64,000 nucleotides of DNA, taken from positions 39,246-103,245 of the forward strand of contig NZ_JAUUTW010000020.1 of assembly GCF_030676415.1 (NCBI RefSeq). Reading direction: 5' to 3'. The stretch's first letter is position 1. Each line of letters opens with the position of its first letter. This stretch comes from Peribacillus frigoritolerans (GTDB lineage: Bacteria > Bacillota > Bacilli > Bacillales > DSM-1321). Of the stretch, positions 1 to 9,394 are shown in pieces. The position numbers were made by a program, and so were the translations under genes. Below the pieces are notes generated by a model that searched no databases, was not told the DNA's origin, and was given only the letters and a program-made list of their open reading frames with translations.

Positions 1-582
1 GGACAGGATGTTTTAGGAATTGATGTTAATGAAGAACGAGTAGAAGATGCTGGATTATACGTCACTCATGCAGTCGTGGCGGATACAACAGAAGAGCAAA
101 CACTTAAAGATGTCGGAATTCGTAATTTTGATTGTGTAATCGTAGCAATTGGGAGCGATATGCAGTCCAGTATTTTAACCGTTTTACTTCTTAAGGAGCT
201 GGGTGTAAAAAAAGTAATCGCGAAAGCTCTAGGTAAGCAACATGGACAGGTTTTAGACAAAGTAGGGGCCGATTGGATTATCTATCCTGAAAGAGATATG
301 GGAGAACGTGTTGCAAATCAGCTCTTATCACCAAATTTGTTGAATTATATTGAACTGTCAAAAGAGTACAATATAGAGGAAATAGTGATCCCTTCAAGAA
401 TGGCTGAAAAAAGTCTGCGGGAACTTGATATTCGTGCTAAATATAATATCAGTGCCATTGCCATCTTAAGAGGAGCAGATATTATCATATCCCCATCTCC
501 AGATCAGATTATTCTTAAAGGAGATTTATTAGTGTTGATTGGGGACAAAGAGGATCTAGCCAGATTTTCAAGTATAGAATAA
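1..582 (+). CDS. Ktr/Trk potassium uptake system, cytoplasmic NAD(H)/nucleotide-binding RCK subunit (5' partial)
   Basis: The reading frame is open from base 1, so the start lies outside the window; about 193 residues are visible. The first residues (DVNEERVEDA) are the end of the second Rossmann strand with its acidic ribose-binding residue, so only the glycine-rich loop is missing. The RCK_N domain continues to about residue 120, followed by an RCK_C (TrkA_C) domain ending in GDLLVLIGDKEDL. KtrA/KtrC proteins form the octameric cytoplasmic ring that gates the KtrB/KtrD channel in response to nucleotide and c-di-AMP. The next gene is a KtrB/D-type subunit about 170 bases downstream, which supports the role. 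KtrA and KtrC cannot be told apart from this fragment. Confidence 0.92.
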   Translation, partial: GQDVLGIDVNEERVEDAGLYVTHAVVADTTEEQTLKDVGIRNFDCVIVAIGSDMQSSILTVLLLKELGVKKVIAKALGKQHGQVLDKVGADWIIYPERDMGERVANQLLSPNLLNYIELSKEYNIEEIVIPSRMAEKSLRELDIRAKYNISAIAILRGADIIISPSPDQIILKGDLLVLIGDKEDLARFSSIE

Positions 583-751
583 CAGTTGTCCTGCTGAAAA
601 CATTAAGATTTTGTTGTCAGTAGGCTACAAGGGTTATATATCCTTTCTATTATATCTTTACTTAACCCTACCTCTTTAATACAAGTTCAAGTGCCAAGGG
701 ATAAATTAAATTAGATTGGACGATATAATTCCTTAGAAAATGGAGATGACT

Positions 752-2116
752 ATGTTACATACAAGTAAAAAACACCGTCGGTTTAACATTATTAAACTTC
801 ACCCAGCACACATTCTATTGTTTGGTTTTTCAGGGTTAATTTTTATTGGAACGTGTTTATTAATGATCCCTGCGGCTACTAAAGACAGGCATCATCTTAG
901 TTTAATTGACGCCCTTTTTGAAGCTACTTCTGCTGTTTGTGTAACGGGATTAGCAGTTGTGGATACTGGTACCACTTTTACATTGTTTGGACAGATTGTT
1001 TTGCTTATTCTTATTCAATTGGGTGGCTGGGGGTTTATGACCAGTAGTATACTGATGTTTATTATCTTAGGGAAAAAGATTGGCTTGAAACAAAGGTTAT
1101 TGCTTCAAGAGTCTTTGAATACGTTTACCGTACAAGGGGTAATCAAACTAGTTCAACGAATTATTATCATTACTTTAATTGTTGAAACCATAGGTGCTGT
1201 TGCTCTCGCCATTCGCTGGTCACAGGAAATGAGTTGGGGAAAATCAGTTTATTATGGAATATTTCATTCTATCTCGGCTTTTAACAACGCAGGATTCGGC
1301 TTAGAACCTGATAGCTTGAGTAAGTGGGTAGGGGACCCAACTATAAATCTTACTATTACTTTGTTGTTTATGCTTGGGGGAATCGGATTTTTTGTAATCA
1401 CAGATATATATGGACAGAAAAATTCAAAAATAAAAAGGTTATCTCTACACACCAAAATTACGTTATTATTTACCTTACTGATAAATGTGGTAAGTACCTT
1501 TATCATTTTTGGCTTAGAATTCAATAATTCTGCTACATTAGGAACGTTAGATATGGTGGATAAATGGTGGGCTGCTTACTTTCAAGGTGTTGTCCCCCGT
1601 ACGGCTGGCTTTAATACAGTCGATATAAGCCAACTGACATTAAGTTCTCAAGTATATATGATGGGATTAATGTTTATAGGGGCAGCTTCAGGATCAACAG
1701 GGGGCGGAATAAAAGTAACAACATTTGCTTTGTTACTTTTTGCCCTATGGTCAGTCATAACCAATAAGGAAGATATAAGTGTTTTTGAACGAAGAATTCC
1801 AAAATCTCAGGTTTTTAGAGCTTTATCAATTGCTGTTTCAGGGGTAATATTTATTTTTATAATCTTCTTTTTACTCACGATAACAGAAAAAGGGGCTGAC
1901 ATGTCCAAGATATTATTTGAAACGGTCTCTGCTTTTGGTACAGTTGGATTAAGTGCTGGTTTTACTGGGGAACTGAGCCCAATCGGTCGTATTTTGGTTA
2001 CAATTATGATGTTGGTGGGTAGGATTGGACCTCTGACAATGGCGTTTGCAATTGCTATTCATTCAAATGATAAATCAAAAATTCGTTATGCAGAAGAAAA
2101 AATCTTAATTGGATAA
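752..2116 (+). CDS. Ktr-type potassium transporter, membrane (KtrB/KtrD-like) subunit
   Basis: A 454-residue integral membrane protein of the Trk/Ktr/HKT superfamily. Its four membrane-pore-membrane repeats each carry a recognisable filter segment: VCVTGLAV (about residues 62-69), NNAGFGLE, PRTAGFNTVD and TVGLSAGF, so the key glycine of each pore loop is kept. It would import K+ (Na+-coupled in the family) together with the upstream RCK subunit. The ATG at 752 is preferred over those at 740 and 746 because TGGAGATG lies just before it. A hairpin terminator follows the stop. The 170-base gap to the upstream gene is larger than usual for a ktr pair, and I see no obvious riboswitch in it. Confidence 0.93.
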   Translation: MLHTSKKHRRFNIIKLHPAHILLFGFSGLIFIGTCLLMIPAATKDRHHLSLIDALFEATSAVCVTGLAVVDTGTTFTLFGQIVLLILIQLGGWGFMTSSILMFIILGKKIGLKQRLLLQESLNTFTVQGVIKLVQRIIIITLIVETIGAVALAIRWSQEMSWGKSVYYGIFHSISAFNNAGFGLEPDSLSKWVGDPTINLTITLLFMLGGIGFFVITDIYGQKNSKIKRLSLHTKITLLFTLLINVVSTFIIFGLEFNNSATLGTLDMVDKWWAAYFQGVVPRTAGFNTVDISQLTLSSQVYMMGLMFIGAASGSTGGGIKVTTFALLLFALWSVITNKEDISVFERRIPKSQVFRALSIAVSGVIFIFIIFFLLTITEKGADMSKILFETVSAFGTVGLSAGFTGELSPIGRILVTIMMLVGRIGPLTMAFAIAIHSNDKSKIRYAEEKILIG

Positions 2117-2128
2117 ATGTTAATCAAA

Positions 2129-2155
2129 AGAGCATATAATTATGCTCTCTTTTTT
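2129..2155 (+). terminator. Rho-independent terminator after the Ktr genes
   Basis: AGAGCATA/TATGCTCT hairpin followed by a run of T (2149-2155). It lies 12 bases past the ktr stop and before the convergent DinB gene. Confidence 0.85.
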
Positions 2156-2204
2156 GTGACTTCTTCCACTAACCTGCCCCGTTTGTGAAATTGGCAAAGG
2201 CAGT

Positions 2205-2720
2205 CTAATTGTCGAATAGTCCTCTTCCTCTCAGGTTTGCGGAAACAGGCTCCTTTCCTATTTCACGTGCCCATATAGATAACTGGCCAATATGGTGGAT
2301 TTCGTGGACAATGACATGACGTATGATCTCTCCGTGTTTACATTCAATGACTCGGCGCCTGATTGGTGCGTCTCTAGAGCTAATCGGTTTTTCATTGAAA
2401 TCAGTTTCTGAAAGTTTCCGAGAATCCATTTCATTTGTCCAAGATGTCACAAATGGCTTCACTTTCTCATGGTATTGAGCTGAAAGATTTTTCACTTTTT
2501 GTAAGCTTGCATAATCCTCAAACAATGGCTCCTCAGGCACTGGTTCACCTCGCAAACCTAAGATCCACATATATTCCACATCTACAATGTGAAACAGGGT
2601 ATGTAGGAAACTGCCGAACCCACCGACCCGTTTCTTTAATAGTTCTTCATCCGGTATGTCTTCGCACCATGTAAACCAATCATCACGAACTTGCCAGTTA
2701 TATTGAAACAGTTTCAACAT
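2205..2720 (-). CDS. DinB/YfiT-family four-helix-bundle protein, putative metal-dependent enzyme
   Basis: 171 residues with the DinB fold signature: an N-terminal WF/H...HTLFHIVDVEY helix and a C-terminal HVIVHEIHHIGQLSIWARE helix. These supply the histidines that bind a divalent metal in this family. Members are damage-inducible proteins or thiol transferases (bacillithiol and mycothiol S-transferases belong to the superfamily); the substrate of this one is unknown. The start at 2720 (ATGTTGAAACTG) is chosen because GGAGG lies 8-9 bases upstream; a longer reading would place the ribosome site inside the gene. It is a single gene, convergent with the Ktr operon. Confidence 0.85.
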   Translation of the reverse strand: MLKLFQYNWQVRDDWFTWCEDIPDEELLKKRVGGFGSFLHTLFHIVDVEYMWILGLRGEPVPEEPLFEDYASLQKVKNLSAQYHEKVKPFVTSWTNEMDSRKLSETDFNEKPISSRDAPIRRRVIECKHGEIIRHVIVHEIHHIGQLSIWAREIGKEPVSANLRGRGLFDN

Positions 2721-2764
2721 CACAACAACCTCCATCTTTTATAGATTTAATATTTAATTTTCAC

Positions 2765-3690
2765 CAAAAGACTTCAACAACCTTTTTTTAGATAATAACT
2801 CTAAAAAAACCTGTTTAAATCCTCCATAAACTGGCCCAATTGTTGAACAACTCCATATGCACTCTTGAACTATCCTGCCACTTAGTTCATTAAGAAATCA
2901 TTTCGGTTCATCTTTTTTATAAGCGGTTAAACTCTTTTCAAACCCGGTACGACTTTTTTATAAACAGTAAAACTTTCTTTCAAATCGACAAATAACGCAT
3001 GAGATAATCTCCTTACATCCTATATGTGGAGTTTTTTTATGACAAAACAACTTATAAAGAAAGAATGGGAAACCCACATCCTAGGGTTTATCAAGGTAAA
3101 CATGCAACCTTACTGCGGTACCTACATAGTATCTAAGGTATAACTACTTCGTTCATTAATCAGTATCTATTCCTTTATTGTTACCGTGTTAAATGTCGCC
3201 ATAAATGTGGAACCTAACAATAAGTCCTAATAAATGAAGAATTAAATGCACTCTCCGAGGTAAATGAAAAAAATTAGCCAGTCGTCATTAATTAATTAAA
3301 TTAAAGATTACTGGAACAATTAGACTTGAAGTTTCGTACAAGCATTTATTCCTTTTTTTATGGCAAAAGTAGCTCTCCCTTATTTACAAAGCGACAGCAC
3401 AATCATTAACACGACATCTTCGGATCGACACATCCACCCTACATGAAGCGAGCAGGTTAGCCGTTTGTAATCGCCACGAGCTACGTCTTTTTAGCTTCTG
3501 ATGACACAAGCCATATGTTAGGGCAAATCTTGCATCAAAATGGTGGATCGATGGTTTAAGTTCATAATATTTGAATCTCTTAAATCGCATGTAACTTTAT
3601 ATTGTCGCTTTCATCAATACTCTAAGAAATAAACGAAACTCCTTGATAGATAAGGAGTAATTTGTAGAATAACCAAAGGTTAAAATTCAG
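2765..3690. other. Gene-poor 0.9-kb stretch with decayed insertion-sequence-like sequence
   Basis: No gene with a credible start and family match is visible between DinB and the SMP-30 gene. The only recognisable item is a 34-codon reading frame at 3039-3143 (listed separately). The minus-strand 68-codon frame at 3384-3590 has no ribosome site and no recognisable fold. Confidence 0.5.
3039..3143 (+). pseudogene. Possible remnant of an IS66-type accessory ORF
   Basis: The frame starts MTKQLIKKEWETHILGF, which resembles the N-terminus of IS66 accessory proteins (M-T-K-x-x-x-x-x-E-W-E-x-x-I-x-x-F). The pattern is lost after about 20 residues and a stop comes at codon 35. The rest of the element cannot be traced in the following 500 bases. 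This is a weak, pattern-based call. Confidence 0.25.
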
Positions 3691-3709
3691 TCTTTAAGGG
3701 AGGAAAAAA

Positions 3710-4585
3710 ATGCATTCAATTCAATTGGTTCTGGATGTAAAAGCTGAACTCGGTGAGGGACCGAGTTGGGATTCACGTAGAAAAGTGTTGTATTGGGTAG
3801 ATATTACAAGGCAAAAGCTGCATTTGTATAATCCAACGAAGAAGACTCATACGATCTTTGATACCGGGCAGTATATCGGTTCAGTTGTTCCTAGAAAATC
3901 GGGTGGTATTGTAATGACACTAAAACATGGTTTTTATGCCTACGAATTCGAAACAAAGAATATAACATTTATTGGTGCTGTCGAGTTAGATAAGCCGAAT
4001 AACCGATTCAATGATGGAAAATGCGATGCGGCTGGACGTTTCTGGGCGGGTACTATGGGACATGACTCGACGCCGAATGTCGGGGCTCTTTACTGCCTGG
4101 ATACTGATTGGAGCATCAAAAAGGTGTTGGAGAATGTCAGCATTTCGAATGGTATAGCCTGGAGTCCAGACAATTCGACAATGTACTATATCGATTCGCT
4201 GACAAATAAAGTGATGGCTTACGACTATGATTTAGTAACCGCAACAATTAGTAATCCGCGGGTTGCCGTCTCAATTCCCAATAGCTTCGTCTTCCCTGAC
4301 GGCATGACATCGGATGAAGAAGGAATGATTTGGGTCGCGATATGGAACGGTAGTGCTGTAACAAGGTGGAATCCGAAAACAGGGAAGCTTCTTGAAACCG
4401 TGAATGTTCCTGCAACACGCACGACTTCTTGTGTATTTGGCGGTGATAATTTACACGAACTCTATATTACCTCCGCCCGAATCGGTTTAGAAGAGAAAAT
4501 ATTGGCGAAGGAACCTTATGCTGGCGGATTATTTGTTGTGAATACCAAAGTAAGAGGCCTTCCAACATATGCCTTTGGAGGGTAG
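3710..4585 (+). CDS. SMP-30/gluconolactonase/LRE family protein
   Basis: 291 residues of six-bladed beta-propeller type. Hallmarks are the N-terminal LGEGPSWD motif (metal-binding Glu, about residue 16), NRFNDGKCDAAGRFWAGTMG (metal-binding Asn/Asp region, about 97-118), NGIAWSPDNSTMYYIDS and FPDGMTSDEEGMIWVA. Family members hydrolyse sugar lactones such as gluconolactone or L-arabinonolactone, using a divalent metal. The ribosome site AAGGGAGG precedes the ATG. It has no operon partners on either side, so the actual lactone substrate is unknown. Confidence 0.9.
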   Translation: MHSIQLVLDVKAELGEGPSWDSRRKVLYWVDITRQKLHLYNPTKKTHTIFDTGQYIGSVVPRKSGGIVMTLKHGFYAYEFETKNITFIGAVELDKPNNRFNDGKCDAAGRFWAGTMGHDSTPNVGALYCLDTDWSIKKVLENVSISNGIAWSPDNSTMYYIDSLTNKVMAYDYDLVTATISNPRVAVSIPNSFVFPDGMTSDEEGMIWVAIWNGSAVTRWNPKTGKLLETVNVPATRTTSCVFGGDNLHELYITSARIGLEEKILAKEPYAGGLFVVNTKVRGLPTYAFGG

Positions 4586-4872
4586 ATAAATAATTATAGG
4601 GGAAATTTTACTTAAGAAGGAGATTATGTGTGGAACCTAAATCAAAACGAATTTCAATAATTTAAGGCCATTACGAGACAAAAACCGTTTAAATAAGGTT
4701 GGAAAATCTTTGTCTCGTCTTCCCCATCCAACAAGTTCTCTTAATTCAGGTATTTCATGATTAGATATTGGCATGTTTATTATGACTTTATAATTCATTT
4801 AGTTCCCCTTTTCCTCATCTAAATTAGAATTCAAGGTACTAATTCCTATAGAATGAAGTCTAATTCCTTGGT

Positions 4873-4960
4873 GAACTAAAGTGTCCCGATAGTGCCATAA
4901 AAAAAAGCTGCCTCAGCAACCTTCCTTATTGAAGTAAAGTTCCCTTTAGTTGAAGAAGCA
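4873..4960 (+). repeat. Joint-hairpin modular repeat, degenerate copy
   Basis: Left joint-like CCCGATAGTGCCATAA, an imperfect hairpin with AAGCTGC and GCAACCTT, then GAAGTAAAG and the right joint-like TTCCCTTTAGTTGAAG. It is a diverged member of the family described in the findings and lies in the 4586-5399 intergenic region, in which no gene is seen. Confidence 0.6.
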
Positions 4961-5189
4961 AAAACAGCTGTTGTTGTATGCACAATCTGTAAAAAATACA
5001 CTTAGATTACACTTTCATTTCATAAAAGCACGAGCCTGTTCGTTTAGTTATTAAAATCAAGTATAAAGATTTACCGTATTGTTTCATTGCTCGTATCGAT
5101 TCCCCTCAAACGACTTTAACATTTCCTACCTAATATATAATTTCATTTCCCATATACACTGGATTGACTTAACGTTGAAAATAATAAAA

Positions 5190-5216
5190 GCTGACCTAAC
5201 ATGCAGGTCAGCCTTT
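5190..5216. terminator. Bidirectional hairpin terminator
   Basis: Perfect arms GCTGACCT (5190-5197) and AGGTCAGC (5205-5212), followed on the plus strand by CTTTT and flanked on the minus strand by AAAA complements. It lies downstream of the minus-strand PhoX gene, about 180 bases past its stop. Confidence 0.6.
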
Positions 5217-5399
5217 TGCACTTGGATCGATACTTTTGGGAAAGTACCTCTTTTTATAGTTATACCTTTATCGTTAAAAAATTACGAACGACTTGTAAAT
5301 TCGTTTAAAGTTTGCTTTCTAGATTAATCTTGTTATTTAGTGGATGTACTTATGGTGTAAGCACAAACTAAGTTTTATCATCTTAAATAACATCCTTAT

Positions 5400-6980
5400 T
5401 TATTGCCTGGTAATTGCCACTACGGATGGTCTCGGAATATCGCCAAAAGGCCACCGGCTGGTCGGATTATTAACATCCTCACTCTCTTCCCCTGGGTGCT
5501 GAACAGACATAAAAAGTGTTTCACCATCTGGAGCCAGCCATGTGCCGGTTAATTCCGCCTGTACTGGCGCGGAGGCAAATTGCATAGCCTTTCCCCGATT
5601 CGGTCCCTCCGTTGGAATCATGTATAAGCCGTTGTTTCCGAATGGTTTGTAAGCTCCTTGATTAGTCTTATCAGAAGAGATATCTGTACAGACCCATAAG
5701 TTCCCTGATTGGTCAAACATCAAGTTATCTGGACAGGCAAAACCGCTTTGCGGCCCTCCGGATATAAAGATTTCATAAACAAAAGAGGTACTCTCATGGT
5801 TATTGTTTTCCTCGACAAGGCGATATATCTGTCCGTAATAGTTTCCGTGCTTTGTATTATTTGTGAACGCAATAAACACAGAGCCGTCCAGCGGATGAAT
5901 TTCAACATCCTCTGGACGATCAAGGGGAGTTCCGCCCACGAGGTTTGCCGCGTCACGAGTGTTGACAAGCACTTCCCCCTGTGTTTTGTATTTCTCTCTT
6001 AATTTAGGTGTTTTATTAAGATCAAGAGGAATCCACTTATTAGCGCCCATATCTGCGACATATAAAGTTCCTTTTTCCAGGAGATGGCTATTCCGTTTCC
6101 CTAGCTCAGGTCTATAAACATCATCACTTATAAATTTATACACACACTGGTCATTGGCATCATCACCACTGTAAACGACAACACGACCAGATTTCCCAAG
6201 AGTCATTACTGCATTCTCGTGCGAGAACCGGCCGAGCATGGAATGTTTCTTTGGGGTCGATTTAGGATCAAAAGGATCGATTTCAACCACCCACCCGTAA
6301 TGAGTAGGATTCAAAGCTGGAACTCCCGGAGTTTCGGACCAGTACTGCACAATTCCCTCATAATTCTCCTCTCCAGAAAAAGCTGTATTCCATAGTGTTT
6401 TTCCACCCGAACAGTTGGCAAATGTACCTGTAACCTGTGTAACCCCGCCAACTGCTGCATCCCCTTTTGCTGGACCGGTTAAATTGATCGGTGTATTGGC
6501 CGTAATTCTTCTATTGAATTGGGAGCCTTTGAAAACTGTCCATTTCCCCTCTGATCCTTTTCGGATGTGAATGACCGATCCGCCAAGGTTGTATTTTTCC
6601 ACAGCAATTTGCTGCGCTGTCCTTTTGGGGCCGCCTGGCTCTTCCTTATATCCCGTGACAAATATACTCATATCCCCTATATACTCATGATTGACCCAAA
6701 GGAGGCCCTCATTTGGGCTGCTTCCGAAATAGCAGGTGAAATCATTATTAAATCCAAAATTTTCACCATTGCCTAAATCCTGTCCCCAGGTTGCCACAAT
6801 ATCGTACTGATACCCTCTAGGAAGAATCAACTGATCCTGAGTCGAAGGTCTGATTGGTCTAAACTGTGAAAACCGTGTCCCATATGGCTGCCTGTATCCT
6901 TGTTCCTGGGGCACGTATGGATCCTGCACGTTCCTGTCCCCGGCAGGATACTGATAGTAGGGATAATAGTAATTTGTCAA
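5400..6980 (-). CDS. PhoX-like (DUF839) beta-propeller protein
   Basis: 526 residues. The first 40 are a low-complexity Tyr/Pro/Gln-rich tail (NYYYPYYQYPAGD), followed by a DUF839/PhoX-type domain. Typical elements are LPRGYQYDIVATWGQDLG, NNDFTCYFG, GLLWVNHEY, FSHENAVM, YSGDDANDQCVYKFIS, DRPEDVEIHP and GFACPDNLMFDQSGNLWVCTD. PhoX enzymes are Ca/Fe-dependent alkaline phosphatases exported by Tat. This protein has no Tat or Sec signal, so an export role is not supported, and the Tyr-rich tail suggests a surface or spore-associated protein (inference). No phosphate-regulon site is visible upstream. Confidence 0.8.
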   Translation of the reverse strand: MTNYYYPYYQYPAGDRNVQDPYVPQEQGYRQPYGTRFSQFRPIRPSTQDQLILPRGYQYDIVATWGQDLGNGENFGFNNDFTCYFGSSPNEGLLWVNHEYIGDMSIFVTGYKEEPGGPKRTAQQIAVEKYNLGGSVIHIRKGSEGKWTVFKGSQFNRRITANTPINLTGPAKGDAAVGGVTQVTGTFANCSGGKTLWNTAFSGEENYEGIVQYWSETPGVPALNPTHYGWVVEIDPFDPKSTPKKHSMLGRFSHENAVMTLGKSGRVVVYSGDDANDQCVYKFISDDVYRPELGKRNSHLLEKGTLYVADMGANKWIPLDLNKTPKLREKYKTQGEVLVNTRDAANLVGGTPLDRPEDVEIHPLDGSVFIAFTNNTKHGNYYGQIYRLVEENNNHESTSFVYEIFISGGPQSGFACPDNLMFDQSGNLWVCTDISSDKTNQGAYKPFGNNGLYMIPTEGPNRGKAMQFASAPVQAELTGTWLAPDGETLFMSVQHPGEESEDVNNPTSRWPFGDIPRPSVVAITRQ

Positions 6981-7329
6981 AACAAAACACCTCTTTCATT
7001 AAGATACTTATACATTAGTCCACCTAATGTATATGTGTAATGGAAAGGGAATATGAGGACATGCTTTCTTTTAGACTAATACTTTTATTTTTACAATAGT
7101 TTTACATTACATCAGTTTACAGAATGAATTTTATTGAACTACCTTCTATATCATTATCCTATTTCAACTATCCTCCCTCAATAAACTAAACACAATCTCA
7201 CGATTGCTCTAGAATTCTTAGGATTTCATAGTCATATCATTAACCGTTATCTATGTAAGCTCGGCATTACTCCTCAAGGATAGGGATTTACCGAAAAAAG
7301 TGCATGCTAAACTAGCCAATCATAGGAAA

Positions 7330-7570
7330 AAATTGGTTTAAGCAATGTTATGATCGCACTTTAGGATATCCACATGTCTCATGGAGGTCAACCCTCCCAT
7401 GTCTCACAGAGTCGATGCTCCTACATTCCTTCGTTCAACCTTTCCATGAGGTGGATGTCGGTCATGCTGCCCCACAGGATCTAAGTCCTCACGTTAGTTG
7501 CTTTGCCGACTAATCCGTGCTTCACTTTTAAATGAGTGTTAATTAAATGACCGTGTAACCATAAAAATCC
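7330..7570 (-). ncRNA. Candidate bridge/seek RNA segment of the IS110 element
   Basis: This is non-coding DNA directly downstream of the transposase and nearly identical in both copies. On the minus strand it contains GGGGCAGCAT (7464-7473), identical to the element's own terminus, and CAACTAACGT (7491-7500), which matches the joint of the local repeats. It also has a strong hairpin, TGAGACATGGGAGGG paired with CCTCCATGAGACATG (about 7372-7405). IS110 enzymes are known to use such RNAs to pair donor and target DNA. The exact ends are guesses; expression and folding were not tested. Confidence 0.5.
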
Positions 7571-7576
7571 GATGAA

Positions 7577-8872
7577 CTATGCGACTGTTTGATGTGCTAC
7601 AAATGTTGCCATATGAGGGATATCCTTTAACATCTTGTCTTCTTGAAACGTAAATTGTTTTTTACCGATTGAAAATAGAATTCGAATAAGCTTGTTACAC
7701 AAGGCTATCAGAGATTGCATTTTCTTTAAGGGATTGTGGGAACGTGTTGTGTAAGATATATGAAGAGCTTTAAAAGCCTTGTTCTTTGCCACCAGTATCA
7801 TGGCTGCCCGGAAAAAGAGAGCCCTCAATTTCTTTCGTCCCCGTTTGGTAATCTTGGTCTGACCTTTGTGCTCTCCGGATGTGTTTTCTTTTAAACTTAA
7901 ACCTGCTAATTTTACGATTTGGCGAGGATGTTGATAGTCTCTGAGGTCTCCGACCTCTGCGAAAAACCCTGCTACTGTATCTCGACCGATTCCTGACACC
8001 TCTAACATCTTTGTGACACCTGGGATATGGTCTAATAACTGATCTAATTGATGATCTATTTCTTCGAATTTCATTTGAATAAAATCATACTTCTCTAGTA
8101 AAGCTCTCAACTCTAATTTCGCCATAGCTGCCCCTTGACGAATACCACTCGAAGGATTGGCTGCTTCTTTAAGTGCTCGTATTTTCTTTAAGCCTATACT
8201 GCGTTTTACCACTTGTCTTAGGGAAAGTAAGAGCTCTTCATCCGTATACTTTACAAGTTCATGTGGCAAAGCTTCTAGCTTTAGAAAATGAATAGCTGCC
8301 TTTCCTTCCCAACTTTTGAACACCGTCAAAAATTCGGGAAAGTAACGATCAAGCCAGTTATGAACTTGTGCCTGAACGACCTGTAAATCAACGTTGAGAA
8401 GATCGCGAATTTTTTTGGCCACTCGGAGTTCTGCATAAATTCCACGTGGAATTGTTGGTTCGGCGTATCTTCCGTCTTTGACTAACTGTGCGATGACTTT
8501 TGCATCTTTCACGTCATTCTTTGTAGGTGAATTATCGTCTAATTCTTTACTTCGTTTAACATGTAGTGGATTGACTGATACGAACTTAATATTATTCTCT
8601 TTTAGAAGATGAGCTAGATTTAACCAGTAGTGACCGGTTGGCTCCATCCCTACAATCACTTGATTTAACTTACACCTTTTAACAAGTTGGGTAATCCAAT
8701 CTAGAAACAAATGAAATCCTGCTTTCGTATTTTCAAAGAAACACGTTTTACCTAGTTCCAATCCTCTAAAATCTTGTGCTCTCGCGACATGATTGTGCTT
8801 GGCTATATCTACTCCGACAATTAAGGTTTCAGAAGTAATTTGAGAGATTTTATGATATTGGTTATAATTCAT
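7577..8872 (-). CDS. IS110-family transposase (DEDD RuvC-like plus Tnp_20 domain)
   Basis: 431 residues. The N-terminal RuvC-like domain shows LIVGVDIAKHNHVARA (first Asp), IVGMEPTGHYW (Glu) and KNDVKDAKVIA (Asp pair). The C-terminal transposase_20 domain shows ML.VSGIGRDTVAGFFAEVGDL, KLAGLSLKENTSG with the candidate catalytic Ser, and KITKRGRKKLRALFFRAAM. All acidic residues are present and the frame is uninterrupted, so this copy should be active. IS110 enzymes recombine DNA at a short core without target duplication, guided by an RNA made from their own non-coding end. Confidence 0.95.
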   Translation of the reverse strand: MNYNQYHKISQITSETLIVGVDIAKHNHVARAQDFRGLELGKTCFFENTKAGFHLFLDWITQLVKRCKLNQVIVGMEPTGHYWLNLAHLLKENNIKFVSVNPLHVKRSKELDDNSPTKNDVKDAKVIAQLVKDGRYAEPTIPRGIYAELRVAKKIRDLLNVDLQVVQAQVHNWLDRYFPEFLTVFKSWEGKAAIHFLKLEALPHELVKYTDEELLLSLRQVVKRSIGLKKIRALKEAANPSSGIRQGAAMAKLELRALLEKYDFIQMKFEEIDHQLDQLLDHIPGVTKMLEVSGIGRDTVAGFFAEVGDLRDYQHPRQIVKLAGLSLKENTSGEHKGQTKITKRGRKKLRALFFRAAMILVAKNKAFKALHISYTTRSHNPLKKMQSLIALCNKLIRILFSIGKKQFTFQEDKMLKDIPHMATFVAHQTVA

Positions 8873-8989
8873 TGTGAGACCTCCAAATAGATGTATTGTC
8901 CTTTTTAGCTGGCCAGCTCAGGACACATTCATCTTATCAAGAGGTCTTTTTTCGTTCAAACCTCATTTTCAGTTATTACAGGAATGCTG

Positions 8990-9040
8990 CCCTTATCATA
9001 TTTAATTGGATTATTCTTTTATAAAAAAGATTGATAAGGA
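8990..9040 (+). repeat. Type-2 modular repeat, cut by the IS110 element
   Basis: CCCTTATCATATTTAATTGG, then ATTATTCTTTTATAAAAAAG, matches the middle of the type-2 repeats at 9395 and 28172. Its left hairpin is missing because the IS110 end abuts it. Confidence 0.65.
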
Positions 9041-9165
9041 TGGAGACGTAGCCCTCGCGTGGTCTTATTTCTAGTTATTGCAAGTCAACACTATCTTTAT
9101 TATTGATCCAATTAGACAAAGAAGGGGAAGGCACTATCTATACCCTCCCCTTTTTCAAACACAAC

Positions 9166-9321
9166 TTATTTTTTAGATCTTCTTCTAAATCCTAAATACA
9201 GACACCCTACAATAAAAGCCATAATTAGAATGGCAATCCATGGGCCAAAGGCTGTGAATGGAGTTACATAATCGCTAGTTTCGGATATTCCTTTAACAAC
9301 TTGGGAAGAACCTAGAATCAT
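9166..9321 (-). CDS. Small single-pass membrane protein (51 aa), unknown function
   Basis: The ATG at 9321 has a strong ribosome site (AAGGAG, 10 bases upstream). The product begins MILGSSQVVKGISETSDY, has one hydrophobic helix (about residues 29-45, IAILIMAFIVGCLYLGF) and ends in a basic tail (RRRSKK). It lies directly left of a modular repeat, beyond which is a second small membrane peptide of the same design (9538-9639). I do not recognise a family; a small regulatory or toxin-like membrane peptide is possible but not shown. Confidence 0.6.
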   Translation of the reverse strand: MILGSSQVVKGISETSDYVTPFTAFGPWIAILIMAFIVGCLYLGFRRRSKK

Positions 9322-9394
9322 AGGTCTCAGCTCCTTAAGAGAAAGTAGATGTAGCTTTGAAACAAAGTTTGGTCAAATTAATACAAGAAACCTT

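Larger units (their letters stand above)
7172..8992 (-). mobile_element. IS110-family insertion sequence, intact copy (about 1.82 kb)
   Basis: The boundaries come from comparison with the second copy at 12560-14379. Both begin CCTCCCTCAATAAAC and end GGAATGCTGCCC, and identity stops outside. One transposase gene lies on the minus strand. About 400 bases of non-coding sequence lie downstream of the transposase and only about 120 upstream, the layout of the IS1111-like subgroup. There are no terminal inverted repeats and no target duplication, as usual for IS110. The right flank (CCTTATCATATTTAATTGG) is part of a type-2 modular repeat, so the element sits next to or inside one. Confidence 0.9.

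Noticed and set aside
583..751. Possible c-di-AMP riboswitch between the two Ktr genes
   Set aside because: Such riboswitches lie in front of ktrA-type genes. This 170-base gap does not show the conserved core or a terminator structure.
3384..3590. A 68-codon minus-strand frame (MRFKRFKYYELKPSIHHFDA...)
   Set aside because: No start signals and no recognisable domain; the surrounding DNA looks decayed.
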